IMG/VR virus record: IMGVR_UViG_3300048924_000308
Coordinates: 1 to 53,335 of that record
DNA: 53,335 bases
Source of the DNA: a virus
Strand: one strand, 5' to 3'
Positions 31,130 through 40,099 of this stretch are shown here, one piece after another. The first letter of the stretch is position 1; every line of letters starts with the position of its first letter. A program made the translations under genes and the position numbers. The notes beneath the pieces were generated by a model. The model searched no databases. It was given only the letters and a program-made list of their open reading frames with translations, and was not told the DNA's origin.

Positions 31130-32010
31130 TCAACTATCCCCACCTGGCCACGCGGCTTTTCAATGTGCCGATCGCGATCCTGCCGCACAAGGCGGAAGTT
31201 GTGATGGCCGCGCTCGCGGACCGCTTCGGCATCTCGCATCTCTTTCGCGGCGACGGCACAGCGCTCGAGCTGGCGAACGGTGGCGCGCGGGCGTTTCTCG
31301 ATGCCGAGGACGATAGCGAAGAAGCGCGGTACAAGCCCTATGACGTTGCGCAGGGCGTGGCTCGCATTCCGATCGAAGGCACGCTCGTGCACAAGCTCGG
31401 CATGCTGGAGCCCTATTCCGGCATGACAGGTTACGACGGCATCCGCGCGCTGCTGAGCATGGCGCTCGGCGATCCGGATGTGCGCGCGATCATGCTTGAT
31501 ATCGACTCCCCGGGCGGCGAAGTGGCGGGCTGCTTTGATCTGGTCGACGCGATCTATGAGGCACGCGGACGCAAACCGATCTGGGCCGTCCTCACCGAGA
31601 GCGCCTATTCGGCCGCCTACGCGATCGCAAGCGCCGCTGACAGAATCATCGTCCCGCGCACGGGCGGCACCGGCAGCGTGGGTGTGATCTGCATGCACGT
31701 CGACATGTCGCAGGCACTTTCGAAAGCCGGCATCGACGTCACGCTTATTCACTACGGCGCGAAGAAAGCCGACGGCAACGAGTTCAATCCGCTGTCGAAG
31801 GAAGCCCTCGCGCGCTTCCAGTCGGATGTCGACAAGATGGGTGAGATCTTCGTCAAGACCGTCGCCCGCAATCGCGATCTCAAAACGGCCGTCGTGCGCG
31901 ACACGGAGGCCGGCACCTTTCTCGGCGCCGCTGGCGTCGAAATCGGCTTCGCCGATGCCGTCATGGCACCAGACGAAGCCTTCGCTTCCCTGCTCGACGA
32001 GCTGGGCTGA
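31126..32010 (+). CDS. S49-family head maturation protease, 294 aa
   Basis: Blocks are IPIEGTLVHK, MLDIDSPGGEVAG (SPGG 128-131), TESAYSAAYAIASAADRIIV with probable nucleophile Ser162, and GTGSVGVI; a Lys near 213 (YGAKKADGNEF) is the expected general base. It processes head proteins like lambda C. It lacks the scaffold C-terminus of lambda C; the next gene may supply that. Confidence 0.93.
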   Translation: MINYPHLATRLFNVPIAILPHKAEVVMAALADRFGISHLFRGDGTALELANGGARAFLDAEDDSEEARYKPYDVAQGVARIPIEGTLVHKLGMLEPYSGMTGYDGIRALLSMALGDPDVRAIMLDIDSPGGEVAGCFDLVDAIYEARGRKPIWAVLTESAYSAAYAIASAADRIIVPRTGGTGSVGVICMHVDMSQALSKAGIDVTLIHYGAKKADGNEFNPLSKEALARFQSDVDKMGEIFVKTVARNRDLKTAVVRDTEAGTFLGAAGVEIGFADAVMAPDEAFASLLDELG

Positions 32011-32036
32011 TTCATCCCACCATCAGGGTAAATCCA

Positions 32037-32687
32037 ATGAGCAATACGTTACGCAACCTCATGTCGCGAGGTGGGTTGAGCTTCGCCCATCTTGGCCGCG
32101 GTTCTCGTGCATCGGACGAGAACAACACGTCCGATGACAAGGGCAAGAAAGGCAAGCGCGCCTCTGACGAAGATGACGATGGTCAGAATCGCGAAAATGG
32201 CGACGCCCGTGGCAGCAGCGCCGACGGGGACGGTGATGGCGACGGCGGCGAGGGTGACGGCGATGAGGAAGACGACAGCGGCAAGGGCAAGAAGGGCAAG
32301 AAAGCCAAGGCCGCAGATGACGACGGGGACGGGGACGACGACGGTGACCCGGCCGCCGACGACGATGACGATGAAGAGGAGATGCGCGGCAAAAGCGCAG
32401 CTGCTCGCGCGCGCCGTCGTGAACGCGCGCGTTGCGCCGCGATCTTCGCCAGCAAGGGCGCCGGGCGCAATCCGGTTCTCGCCTGCAAGTTGGCTTTCAC
32501 GACGTCCATGACGCGCAGTGAGGCTATCGAGGTGCTGGACGGTTCGCCAGCACCGGAGGGTAGCCGCGGGCGTCGCCAGAACCCGAACCTCGGCATCGAC
32601 AGCGACCGCAACGCGAACAGCGAGCAGTCGATTGCGGCCAGCTGGGACGTTGCGTTCCAGAAAGCCGGCGCAAAGCGTCGCCGCTAA
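32037..32687 (+). CDS. Acidic low-complexity scaffold-like protein, 216 aa
   Basis: The centre (about 40-115) is nearly all Asp, Glu, Gly and Lys repeats (DGDGDGG, DDDDDEEE), probably disordered. The C part (SAAARARRRERARCAAIFASKGAGRNPVLACKLAFTTSMTRSEAIEVLD) resembles the domain found at the C end of lambda-type protease/scaffold proteins. Between protease and decoration protein is the usual place for scaffold (lambda Nu3). Confidence 0.75.
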   Translation: MSNTLRNLMSRGGLSFAHLGRGSRASDENNTSDDKGKKGKRASDEDDDGQNRENGDARGSSADGDGDGDGGEGDGDEEDDSGKGKKGKKAKAADDDGDGDDDGDPAADDDDDEEEMRGKSAAARARRRERARCAAIFASKGAGRNPVLACKLAFTTSMTRSEAIEVLDGSPAPEGSRGRRQNPNLGIDSDRNANSEQSIAASWDVAFQKAGAKRRR

Positions 32688-32729
32688 GCGTAGGCACCGT
32701 AGTCCAATCCCTCACTCTGGAATCCGATC

Positions 32730-33386
32730 ATGGCTCAGACTCCTCTCACTGAAAACCGGCACGACGGTGGATTTCTCGTGTCCGAGGCGCGCGGTCACCG
32801 TTCGCGCGACCCGATGACGTTCAGCGGCGCGGTGAAGCACCTTCCGGGCGAAGTCGTGGCGAAGAAGGCAGGTGGCACCGCAAACGCGGCAGCGAAGGCC
32901 GGCAACACGGGCAATGGTGTGTTCACGCTGGACGCGACGACGCCCGTGTTGCCGAACGCGCAGGCCGGCGTCTACGTCGTGCGCTGCACGGCAGCTGCTG
33001 CGAACAGCGGGACCTTTCGCGTGTTCGATCCGACGGGCGACGTGATCGGCGATGTCGTCGTCGGCCAGACGTTCTCCGATGGCATCAAGTTCGCGATCGC
33101 CGACGGTGCAACGGACTTCGTGGTTGGCGACGAGTTCGACGTCACCGTGTCGGCCGTCTCCGCGAAGCTGGTGCCGCTCAATCCGGTCGCGACCGATGGC
33201 ACGCAGGTCGCAGCTGGCATCTCGTTTGGCACGTATGACGCGACGGCAGCAGACGTGCCGGGGCTCGCGGTGATTCGCGATGCCGAAGTGAACGGCGGCG
33301 AGTTGATCTGGCCGGCGGGCATCACCGCAACACAGATTGCAACGGCAACGGGGCAGCTTGCCGCAATCGGGATCATTACCCGCTAA
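32730..33386 (+). CDS. Head decoration protein (lambda D-like) with insertion, 218 aa
   Basis: The N end (LTENRHDGGFLVSEARGHRSRDPMTFSGAV) and the C end (GTQVAAGISFGTYDATAADVPGLAVIRDAEVNGGELIWP) match the D-protein family, but residues about 45-140 form an extra repeat-like beta domain (VFTLDATTPVLPNAQAGVYVVRCTAAAANSGTFRVFDPTGD). D trimers clamp the expanded capsid. The family core is about 110 residues, so this is an enlarged version. Confidence 0.9.
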   Translation: MAQTPLTENRHDGGFLVSEARGHRSRDPMTFSGAVKHLPGEVVAKKAGGTANAAAKAGNTGNGVFTLDATTPVLPNAQAGVYVVRCTAAAANSGTFRVFDPTGDVIGDVVVGQTFSDGIKFAIADGATDFVVGDEFDVTVSAVSAKLVPLNPVATDGTQVAAGISFGTYDATAADVPGLAVIRDAEVNGGELIWPAGITATQIATATGQLAAIGIITR

Positions 33387-33436
33387 GTCGAATCCCTCGC
33401 AGTCTCTTCCGTCGTTTGTCACTTGGTCGCGTTCGC

Positions 33437-33468
33437 GGCCATTATTATTTCTGGAGCCGATAATGGCC
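33437..33468 (+). promoter_or_regulatory. RNA hairpin presenting the major capsid ribosome-binding site
   Basis: GGCCATTAT (33437-33445) and ATAATGGCC (33460-33468) form a perfect 9-bp stem; the 14-base loop holds GGAG (33453-33456) and the start ATG is in the stem. Translation of the capsid gene could be tuned by this structure. Confidence 0.6.
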
Positions 33469-34500
33469 AGTTTGGACGTATTCCATCAGGATGCCTTCTC
33501 GACCATCCAGCTCACCGCTGCGGTCGACAAATATCCGTATCAGCCGCAGGGGCTCGGCGACCTCGACATTTTCGAGGATGAACCGATCCGCAATACGGTG
33601 CTCGCCGTAGAACAACGTCAGGGTCAGTTGATCCTGATTCCGACATCGCCGCGCGGCGCAGAAGGCACGCAGCGCGTCACCGAGCAGCGCGGCGCGCGGT
33701 ACTTCAAGGTGCCGCGCCTGATGCATAGCGACACGATCTATGCAAATGAGATCCAGGACATCCGCGCGTTTGGCACGGAGTCGGAGCTCATGCAGGTGCA
33801 GGCGGAAGTCGCTCGCCGCGTGAGCGGCCCGACGGGTCTGCTGCGCAACATCGAGTACACGTGGGAGTACCATCGCCTGGCGGCATTGCAGGGGATCCTG
33901 CTCGACGCAAACGGATCGGTGATCTACAACTTCTTCGACGAATTCGGCATTACGCCGGCGACGGAAGTGCCGTTTGATCTTTCCGCCCAGACCGCGAACT
34001 CCATCCGCCCGATCTGCAACGGGATCCGCCGCGCAATGATGCGCAAGGCGCAGGGTGCATGGCTTCCGACGACGAAGGTGTACGCGATGTGCGGCGACGA
34101 GTTCTACGACGAATTCGTGAATCACAAGGACGTGATCCAGACGTTCATCAACTGGTCGGCTGCGGCAGATCTGCGCGACGACAGCCAGGGCGCGGCGTTC
34201 GATACGTTCAAGTTCGCCGGCATTTACTGGATGAACTATCGCGGGTCGGACGACAACACGACCATCAAGATTCCGGACGACAAGGTCAAGTTCTTCCCGG
34301 TCGGCGCGCCCGGCGTGTTCCGCCGCGCGCTGGCGCCGGGCGAGTCGTTCGAATGGGTCAACACGCCGGGCAAGCCGACGTACATGATCCCGATCTTCGA
34401 CCGTGACCGCAATTCGTGGTGGAAGGTCGAGGGCTACAGCTACCCGCTGCATATCTGCACGCGACCGGAGATGTTGCAGACGGGTCGCGCCGGCTCGTAA
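33463..34500 (+). CDS. Major capsid protein E, 345 aa
   Basis: The protein (MASLDVFHQDAFSTIQLTAAVDKYPYQPQGLGDL, ...PRLMHSDTIYANEIQDIRAFG, EYHRLAALQG) is of the phage major capsid protein E family of lambda-type heads. The ATG at 33463 is chosen over longer forms because of GGAG upstream and because the domain starts there. Length equals lambda E (341). Confidence 0.95.
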   Translation: MASLDVFHQDAFSTIQLTAAVDKYPYQPQGLGDLDIFEDEPIRNTVLAVEQRQGQLILIPTSPRGAEGTQRVTEQRGARYFKVPRLMHSDTIYANEIQDIRAFGTESELMQVQAEVARRVSGPTGLLRNIEYTWEYHRLAALQGILLDANGSVIYNFFDEFGITPATEVPFDLSAQTANSIRPICNGIRRAMMRKAQGAWLPTTKVYAMCGDEFYDEFVNHKDVIQTFINWSAAADLRDDSQGAAFDTFKFAGIYWMNYRGSDDNTTIKIPDDKVKFFPVGAPGVFRRALAPGESFEWVNTPGKPTYMIPIFDRDRNSWWKVEGYSYPLHICTRPEMLQTGRAGS

Positions 34501-34503
34501 GCC

Positions 34504-34854
34504 ATGCCATTCGACTGGCGCGCCGTCACCGACCGGATGAACGGCGTGGTGATGAAGACGTTCGGCGAGGCGGAGCGGGTGCTGTACATGCCCGTCTCCG
34601 GCGCCGCGTCTTACGAGATCGACGGCGTGTTCGACGAGGCCTTCCTCGAGCTGTCGATTGTTGATGGCGCGCAGGTGGCGACGGTCCAGCCTCGACTGGG
34701 GATCCAGCAGTCGCAATTCGCGTCGGCGCCGGTGCAGGACGATCAGCTGCAGATCATCCGCACTGGCCTCATCTATGTCGTGCGCGAGGCGCGGCTCGAC
34801 GGCTGGGGCGGCGGCGGTCTGATGCTCAACCTCGTGAGTGGTAGCGATGGCTGA
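34504..34854 (+). CDS. Head-tail joining protein (FII-like), 116 aa
   Basis: The protein (FDWRAVTDRMNGVVMKTFGEAERVLYMP...) lies directly after the capsid gene and is of the size of lambda FII-type connectors (117 aa). Beta-rich with a Gly-rich C end. Role by position and size. Confidence 0.75.
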   Translation: MPFDWRAVTDRMNGVVMKTFGEAERVLYMPVSGAASYEIDGVFDEAFLELSIVDGAQVATVQPRLGIQQSQFASAPVQDDQLQIIRTGLIYVVREARLDGWGGGGLMLNLVSGSDG

Positions 34855-35455
34855 TCCCACTGGGCGCGCAGCGATGCGGCAGCTAGTTGTGGCTGCATTG
34901 CAAACGGCAGCTGCCGCACCAACGATCCAATCTCCCGGCGACTGGAGTGTGCCGCCGCCGAAGCTGCCGGCGATCCTCGTGCGAAATGGTGTCGAGCGCA
35001 AAGCGTCGTTGGGGGCAAACGGGCAGACCCAGTTCAACACTGACTTCGTTATCGAGATCCGGGGAATCGTTTCCGGGTCGACTGCCGAGGCCGCGCAGGG
35101 TGCGCTCGATGCGCTCGGCGCAACCATCGAGGACATCCTGCTGCGTGACGTCGGGATTCGTGGCGAGACGCAGGACTTCCCGGCCATTGATACGACGACG
35201 GAATACAGCTCGGACGGCCGAGTGCATTTCGCGGCTATCAGCATCGCGCTGCACTTCCAGATCTATGAGGCGTTCGAGCCCGATGTGAACAACACCCTCG
35301 AGCGCATGCAGCTCACCGTCGACCTCGCGAGCCCGTTTGATCCGAACGGGACTTATCCAGACGCGCCTTTCCCCGATGCAATTCCGCCGGCACCGCGCAC
35401 CACGGGGCCCGACGGACGTGCTGAGGGCGTTATCGACCTCGATTTTTCTGATTAG
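34847..35455 (+). CDS. Tail completion / minor tail U-like protein, 202 aa
   Basis: The N half (AAMRQLVVAALQTAAAAPTIQSPGDWSVPPPKLPAILVRNGVERKASLG) and FVIEIRGIVSG fit the tail-terminator group that follows the connector in lambda-like heads. Overlaps the previous gene. The C end has a Pro-rich stretch. Confidence 0.7.
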   Translation: MADPTGRAAMRQLVVAALQTAAAAPTIQSPGDWSVPPPKLPAILVRNGVERKASLGANGQTQFNTDFVIEIRGIVSGSTAEAAQGALDALGATIEDILLRDVGIRGETQDFPAIDTTTEYSSDGRVHFAAISIALHFQIYEAFEPDVNNTLERMQLTVDLASPFDPNGTYPDAPFPDAIPPAPRTTGPDGRAEGVIDLDFSD

Positions 35456-35464
35456 GAGTGACGC

Positions 35465-35719
35465 ATGTTCGTCAAACCCGCAGCGGGTATGAAGATCCGC
35501 GACCCGGATATGAAGGACTTCCTGCCCGACGAGGGGCGCGACGTGCCGGACGATCACCTCTATTGGGTGAAGCGTTTGAGCGACAAGGATGTCGAGCTCG
35601 CCGAGCGGCCCGCGCCGAAGGAGGCTTCGCCGCAAACCGAGGTCGAAGTGCGTGATCAGGATCACGCCGAAACCAATGCCGTTGACGATACGTCGACGCA
35701 TCGTGAAGGGGGCGCCTGA
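35465..35719 (+). CDS. DUF2635 protein, 84 aa
   Basis: The short sequence VKPAAGMKIRDPDMKDFLPDEGRDVPDDHLYWVKRLSDKDVELAE is the DUF2635 pattern, found directly before the sheath gene in Mu-like tails. Its role is unknown. It marks the switch from lambda-type to Mu-type genes. Confidence 0.88.
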   Translation: MFVKPAAGMKIRDPDMKDFLPDEGRDVPDDHLYWVKRLSDKDVELAERPAPKEASPQTEVEVRDQDHAETNAVDDTSTHREGGA

Positions 35720-35721
35720 TC

Positions 35722-37218
35722 ATGACGGTACCGTTCAAGAACATTCCGGCCGGCGACCAGATCCGGGTTCCGCTTTTCTACGCGGAAGTCGACAACAGTC
35801 AGGCCAATAGCGCCACCCAGACACAGCGCGCACTCATCATCGGTCAGATCACGTCGGCCGGCGCCGCGACGCCCAACATTCCCGTAATTTCCCAAGGCGC
35901 CGCGGACGCGAAATCGGCGGGCGGTCCGGGGTCGATGCTCGCGCTAATGACCGCCGCTTATCGCAATAGCGATAGCTTTGGTGAAGTCTGGTACCTGCCG
36001 CTCGCCGACGATCCGAGCGCCGTCGCCGCAGCGGGTTCGATCAACTTCACTGCGGCCGCAACCGCAGCCGGCGTTCTGTTTCTGTACCTCGCTGGGCAAC
36101 TGGTCACGCAAAACGTGACATCGTCGCTCACGGCCGCGCAACTCGCGACCGCTCTCACGGCAACGATCAATGCAAACACCGATCTGCCGGTGACGGCTGC
36201 CGTCGACGGCACCACCACCTCGAAGGTGAATTTCACGGCGAAGAACAAGGGGCTCGCCGGCAACGACATTGACATTCGAGTCAATTATCGCGGCGCGGCC
36301 AACGGAGAGGTTACGCCGACGGGGCTGGCGTTCACGATCACGGCGATGACTGGCGGATCCGTGAACCCGTCATTGACCACCGCGCTGGCGAATCTCGCCG
36401 ATGCGCCGTTCGACTTCATCGTGATGCCGTACACGGACGCGACGTCACTCGATGCGCTGAAGTCTTTCCTCAACGATACGAACGGACGTTGGAGCTGGTC
36501 GAAGCAGATCTACGGGCACTTCTTCGCAGCCTACCGCGGCACGGTCGGCGCGCTCACGACGTTCGGCGTCACGCGGAACGACCAGCACGGGACGGTGATG
36601 GGTTTCAACGACTCGCCGACGCCCGCATGGTTGCTGGCAGCGGATTACAGCGGCGCGGTTGCGGTGGCGCTCCGTGCGGATCCCGGTCTGCCACTGCAGA
36701 CGGTTGCTCTGTCGAGTTTCCTGCCGCCGCCGGTCGCGTCGCGCTTCGCGCTCACGGACCGCAACACGTTGCTGTTCGACGGTATCACCACGTTCACGGT
36801 CGCCGACGATGGCACGGTCGCGGTTGAAAACCTGATCACGACCTACCAGAAGAACCCGTTTGGCCAGCCGGACAACAGCTACCTGCAGGTCGAGACCCTG
36901 TTCCTGCTGATGTATGTTCTCCGCCGCCTGAAGGGCGTCGTCACTTCGAAATACGGTCGGAAGAAGCTGGCAGCGAATGGCACGCGCTTTGCGCCGGGCG
37001 CAAACATCGTGACGCCGAACACGATCCGCGCTGATCAGATCGCCGAATACAAGGCGATGGAGTTCGAGGGCTACGTCCAGAACAGCGACGCGTTCGCGGC
37101 CGGCCTCATTGTCGAAATCGATTCGCAGAATCCGAGCCGCGTCAACGAGCTGTGGGACGGCACGCTGATCGGCGGCCTGCGGATTTTCGCGCTGCTCGCC
37201 CAGTTCAGGCTGCAGTAA
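35722..37218 (+). CDS. Contractile tail sheath protein (Mu L-like), 498 aa
   Basis: The N part (IPAGDQIRVPLFYAEVDNSQ, LIIGQI) and C part (YLQVETLFLLMYVLRRLKGVVTSKYGRKKLAANGTRFAPG) match Mu gpL-type sheaths, with a Thr/Ala-rich inserted domain around 90-220. It surrounds the tube and contracts at infection. The size is that of Mu L (495). Confidence 0.93.
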   Translation: MTVPFKNIPAGDQIRVPLFYAEVDNSQANSATQTQRALIIGQITSAGAATPNIPVISQGAADAKSAGGPGSMLALMTAAYRNSDSFGEVWYLPLADDPSAVAAAGSINFTAAATAAGVLFLYLAGQLVTQNVTSSLTAAQLATALTATINANTDLPVTAAVDGTTTSKVNFTAKNKGLAGNDIDIRVNYRGAANGEVTPTGLAFTITAMTGGSVNPSLTTALANLADAPFDFIVMPYTDATSLDALKSFLNDTNGRWSWSKQIYGHFFAAYRGTVGALTTFGVTRNDQHGTVMGFNDSPTPAWLLAADYSGAVAVALRADPGLPLQTVALSSFLPPPVASRFALTDRNTLLFDGITTFTVADDGTVAVENLITTYQKNPFGQPDNSYLQVETLFLLMYVLRRLKGVVTSKYGRKKLAANGTRFAPGANIVTPNTIRADQIAEYKAMEFEGYVQNSDAFAAGLIVEIDSQNPSRVNELWDGTLIGGLRIFALLAQFRLQ

Positions 37219-37238
37219 CTCACGCTGATGCCAAACAG

Positions 37239-37265
37239 GCCGCCTCGGGGCGGCTTCTCTTTTTT
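37239..37265 (+). terminator. Terminator after the sheath gene
   Basis: GCCGCC (37239-37244) and GGCGGC (37249-37254) with loop TCGG, followed by TTCTCTTTTTT. It would lower transcription of genes beyond the sheath, or be read through by the late regulator. Confidence 0.6.
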
Positions 37266-37276
37266 GTGAGCACGAA

Positions 37277-37645
37277 ATGTCGAACACGAAAAATCGCATT
37301 GCCGGCACAGCGTACCTGTCGGTCGATGGCGTCTCGTACCCGGTAGCTGGCGATTTCGAATATGACCCGAGCGAGCGCGCTCGCGAATCGCTGACCGGGC
37401 AGGACACCGTCCACGGCTTCAGCGAAAAGCCAAAGGTCGGCTCTATCAAAGCCACGTTGCGGGATATGGGCGGCCTGTCGCTCAAGCAGATCAACCAGAT
37501 GGACGACGTGACGGTCACCGTTGAGCTGGCGAACGGCAAAACCGTCATCGGCCGCAACATGTGGACCGTCAATCCTCAGGGGGCCAAGGCGGAAGACGCC
37601 ACGTTCCCCGTGGAATGGGAAGGTCCGGACGTGTCGGAGAACTGA
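37277..37645 (+). CDS. Tail tube protein (Mu M-like), 122 aa
   Basis: NRIAGTAYLSVDGVSYPVAGDFEYDPSERARESLTGQDTVHGFSEKPKVGSIKATLRDM is the tail-tube (gpM) family. It forms the inner tube. Located after the sheath as in Mu. Confidence 0.9.
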   Translation: MSNTKNRIAGTAYLSVDGVSYPVAGDFEYDPSERARESLTGQDTVHGFSEKPKVGSIKATLRDMGGLSLKQINQMDDVTVTVELANGKTVIGRNMWTVNPQGAKAEDATFPVEWEGPDVSEN

Positions 37646-37648
37646 TCC

Positions 37649-38203
37649 GTGCAAGAAACCATGACCCTCACGTTTCGCCGTCCGATTACCGTCGGGAAGG
37701 GCGAAAACGCAAAGACGTACACCGAGCTGCAGCTGCGCGAGCCTCTCGCTGGAGATTATGAGCAGGCCGAGAAATCGGGCGGCAAATATGGGTTCGTCGT
37801 TGCGCTGGTCGCTATCGTCAGCGGCGTGCCCATCGATGTCGTCGATGAGCTTTTCTCTAGCGAGATCGACGAAGCGGAGGATTTCTTTAGCGGCTTCGCC
37901 GATGAAGCGGTACTCATGCCGGATGTTCGCAGCCCGGATGAGTTCTCGCTCGAGCTGCAGGCGCCCGTGAAGCTGACGGACGACGCGACCGCGCTCAATG
38001 CGACGAAGCTCGATCTGTGCGAGCCGACCAACCTGCAGCGCCGCAAGGCGCGGCAGGCTGGCGGCCCGTTCGCGTCATCGATCGAACTGATTTCGATCGT
38101 CGCGCGTGTGCCGCGCAAAACGGTCCGCGCGCTGAGCGCACGCGATTTTCACTCCGCCACCGGCTACTTCAACGGTTTTCAGATTCGCCGGCGGCCCGAC
38201 TGA
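37649..38203 (+). CDS. Tail assembly chaperone (gp41-like) with internal duplication, 184 aa
   Basis: The GTG start at 37649 has GGAGA about 8 bases upstream; an ATG four codons on is possible. The first half (FRRPITV...LQLREP..GDYEQAEKSGG..GFVVALVAIVSGVP...FSSEIDEAEDFFSGF) and second half (LQAPVKL...KLDLCEPTNLQRRKARQAGGPFASSIELISIVARVPRKTVRALSARDFHSATGYFNGF) align along their length, so the chaperone domain is tandemly duplicated. It probably helps tape-measure folding, like Mu gp41. Confidence 0.85.
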   Translation: MQETMTLTFRRPITVGKGENAKTYTELQLREPLAGDYEQAEKSGGKYGFVVALVAIVSGVPIDVVDELFSSEIDEAEDFFSGFADEAVLMPDVRSPDEFSLELQAPVKLTDDATALNATKLDLCEPTNLQRRKARQAGGPFASSIELISIVARVPRKTVRALSARDFHSATGYFNGFQIRRRPD

Positions 38204-38205
38204 GC

Positions 38206-38379
38206 ATGCTGGTCGCCGGCGCGAACGCTCTCCCGGACGGCTGGGAACAGATGCTCGCGGACGCCGCACACTTCTGGGACATCGCGCCTGCGTCACTCTG
38301 GAATGCCACATGGAGTGACGTCGAGTGGCACCTGATCGAAGCGAAGCGAATCCTTTCCGCAAAGCCCAAGCATGGCTAA
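38206..38379 (+). CDS. Second tail chaperone (gp42/GpT-like), 57 aa
   Basis: The protein (MLVAGANALPDGWEQMLADAAHFWDIAPASLWNATWSDVEWHLIEAKRI) begins 3 bases after the gp41-like stop and lies in the -1 frame of it. In many phages this second part is made by programmed -1 frameshift. The frame is open upstream well into the gp41 gene, which would allow that, but I see no good slippery heptamer. It could start on its own ATG. Confidence 0.75.
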   Translation: MLVAGANALPDGWEQMLADAAHFWDIAPASLWNATWSDVEWHLIEAKRILSAKPKHG

Positions 38380-40099
38380 CAAGATCCAGTTCGTCATCAC
38401 CGCTGTTGACCGCGCGACGTCGACTGTCCGCAAGGTCAAGGGTTCGATAGCGAGCACCTTCGCGCCGGTCACGGCCCTGGGCAAGTCGCTGGCCTCGCTG
38501 AGCCGGGAAACTGGATTGAGCCGTCTGGTGCGCGGCCTGACGTCGGCGACGCGCGCGGCCGGCGGCCTGCTCGCCAAGATCACGATGATTGCGACGCCGC
38601 TCGGTTTGTTGGGCGGACTCGGATCGATTGCGGGTCTGGCGTCGATCGTGACCGGCTGGGGACGCGCGGGACAGGAAATCGACCGGACGTCGACGTTGCT
38701 CGGCATCAACACACAGCAGCTGCAGCAATATCGCGGCGTCGCTCGCCTGGCAGGCCTCTCGACCGACAGCATGGACGCGTCGCTGCAGGCGCTTGGCGAC
38801 ACCATGCAGGGCGCCGTGAATGGACGCGCGCCGGAGACGCTGGCGTTGATGAGCGCGTGGCAGATCGGGCTGCACCGTACTGCCGACGGCGCCGTCGACG
38901 TCTCTCGCGCGATGCTGGACGTGTCCCGTGCGATCCGTTCGAACCTGAGCGCCGGTGGCAATATCCAGTCGGCGCGGCAGATCGCACAGGCGTTCGGCGC
39001 GGAGTCGCTGTTGCCTCTGCTGATCAAAGGACCGAGCGCGATTCAGGACCTGGTGCGGCAATTCGACAACCTGCACGCGACCATGGACCCGAGTGCGATC
39101 CGGCAGGCCGAGGAAGATGCGCAGAATATTGCGAAGCTCGAGCTATCGGTCGTCTCGCTGAAGGACGCACTGGGCAATGCGCTTATTCCGGTGTTGCAGC
39201 CGGCAATCGAGCTTATGAGCCAGTGGCTCGCGGTGCCGGAGAACAAGCAGAAGCTTATCGATGGCGTCGCGGGTGCGGTGCGGTTCCTGTCCGATGAGAT
39301 CAAGAGCTTCGACTGGGAGAAGGCGAAGCGTGGTGCGAGCGACTTCTTCGATCTCGTCTCGCGCTCGTACGAGATCCTCATGCACGTTGCGCATCTTGGC
39401 TCGCGGGTGGGTACGGGCTTCGAACGCTTCGGCAATGCGCTTCGCGGCAACGGACTGAGCACGAACGACGAGCTGGCCGCCGGCGTCAATGGCAACACGA
39501 CGACTGCAATCGAATATTTTCAGTCGCGCGGCTGGTCGCGGTCCCAAGCGATCGGCATCGTGGCGAACCTGCAGCGCGAGAGCCAGGTTGATCCCACGGC
39601 GGTCGGCGACAACGGTCAGGCATACGGGATCGCGCAGTGGCACAAGGATCGGCAAGACGCATTTCAGAAATGGGCGGGTAACTGGATCGGAAACTCGACG
39701 CTCGAGCAGCAGCTCGGTTTCGTCGACTACGAACTGCGCAACGGCAACGAACGTGCAGCAGGGTCCGCGCTGGCCGGCGCATCGACGCCTGAACAGGCTG
39801 CCGACATTGTCTCCCGACTCTACGAGCGGCCTGGCGGCGCCGATAGCGAGGCGGCGGCGCGATCGCAGTTCGCGAATCAGCTTTCCGGTCTGTACGGCGG
39901 TGGCCCAGCTGTCGCTTCCGCCAACCAGCCGGCCGGAGACTCGACGCAGGCGTCTCTGGGCCCGGGCGAGCAGGTTGTGAAGGTCGATATCAATCTGCAG
40001 GGCGCGCCGCGCGGCACACGCACGTCGGTCAGCTCATCCCGGAACGTGGATACCAACGTGCGCACCGGTCAAACAATGGATCTTGGAGCTGCTCTATGA
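38372..40099 (+). CDS. Tape measure protein with C-terminal tail lysozyme, 575 aa
   Basis: The N part is helical with a hydrophobic centre (GGLLAKITMIATPLGLLGGLGSIAGLASIV). A tail-lysozyme domain at about 375-510 has NTTTAIEYFQSRGWSRSQAIGIVANLQRESQVDPTAVGDNGQAYGIAQWHKDR, with Glu as likely acid. Short for a tape measure, so a short tail is expected. The lysozyme likely opens peptidoglycan at injection. Confidence 0.9.
   Translation: MANKIQFVITAVDRATSTVRKVKGSIASTFAPVTALGKSLASLSRETGLSRLVRGLTSATRAAGGLLAKITMIATPLGLLGGLGSIAGLASIVTGWGRAGQEIDRTSTLLGINTQQLQQYRGVARLAGLSTDSMDASLQALGDTMQGAVNGRAPETLALMSAWQIGLHRTADGAVDVSRAMLDVSRAIRSNLSAGGNIQSARQIAQAFGAESLLPLLIKGPSAIQDLVRQFDNLHATMDPSAIRQAEEDAQNIAKLELSVVSLKDALGNALIPVLQPAIELMSQWLAVPENKQKLIDGVAGAVRFLSDEIKSFDWEKAKRGASDFFDLVSRSYEILMHVAHLGSRVGTGFERFGNALRGNGLSTNDELAAGVNGNTTTAIEYFQSRGWSRSQAIGIVANLQRESQVDPTAVGDNGQAYGIAQWHKDRQDAFQKWAGNWIGNSTLEQQLGFVDYELRNGNERAAGSALAGASTPEQAADIVSRLYERPGGADSEAAARSQFANQLSGLYGGGPAVASANQPAGDSTQASLGPGEQVVKVDINLQGAPRGTRTSVSSSRNVDTNVRTGQTMDLGAAL

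Noticed and set aside
33445-35244. 599-codon leftward open frame across capsid and connector genes
   Set aside because: Antisense to well-recognised capsid protein E and joining proteins; Arg/His/Val-rich and without motifs.
36445-37572. 375-codon leftward frame over the sheath gene
   Set aside because: Antisense to the sheath and tube genes; no domain and an unnatural Arg-rich composition.
38017-38203. Programmed -1 frameshift between the two tail chaperones
   Set aside because: The frames fit, but I found no X-XXY-YYZ heptamer in the overlap. Kept only as a possibility in the annotation, not as a feature.
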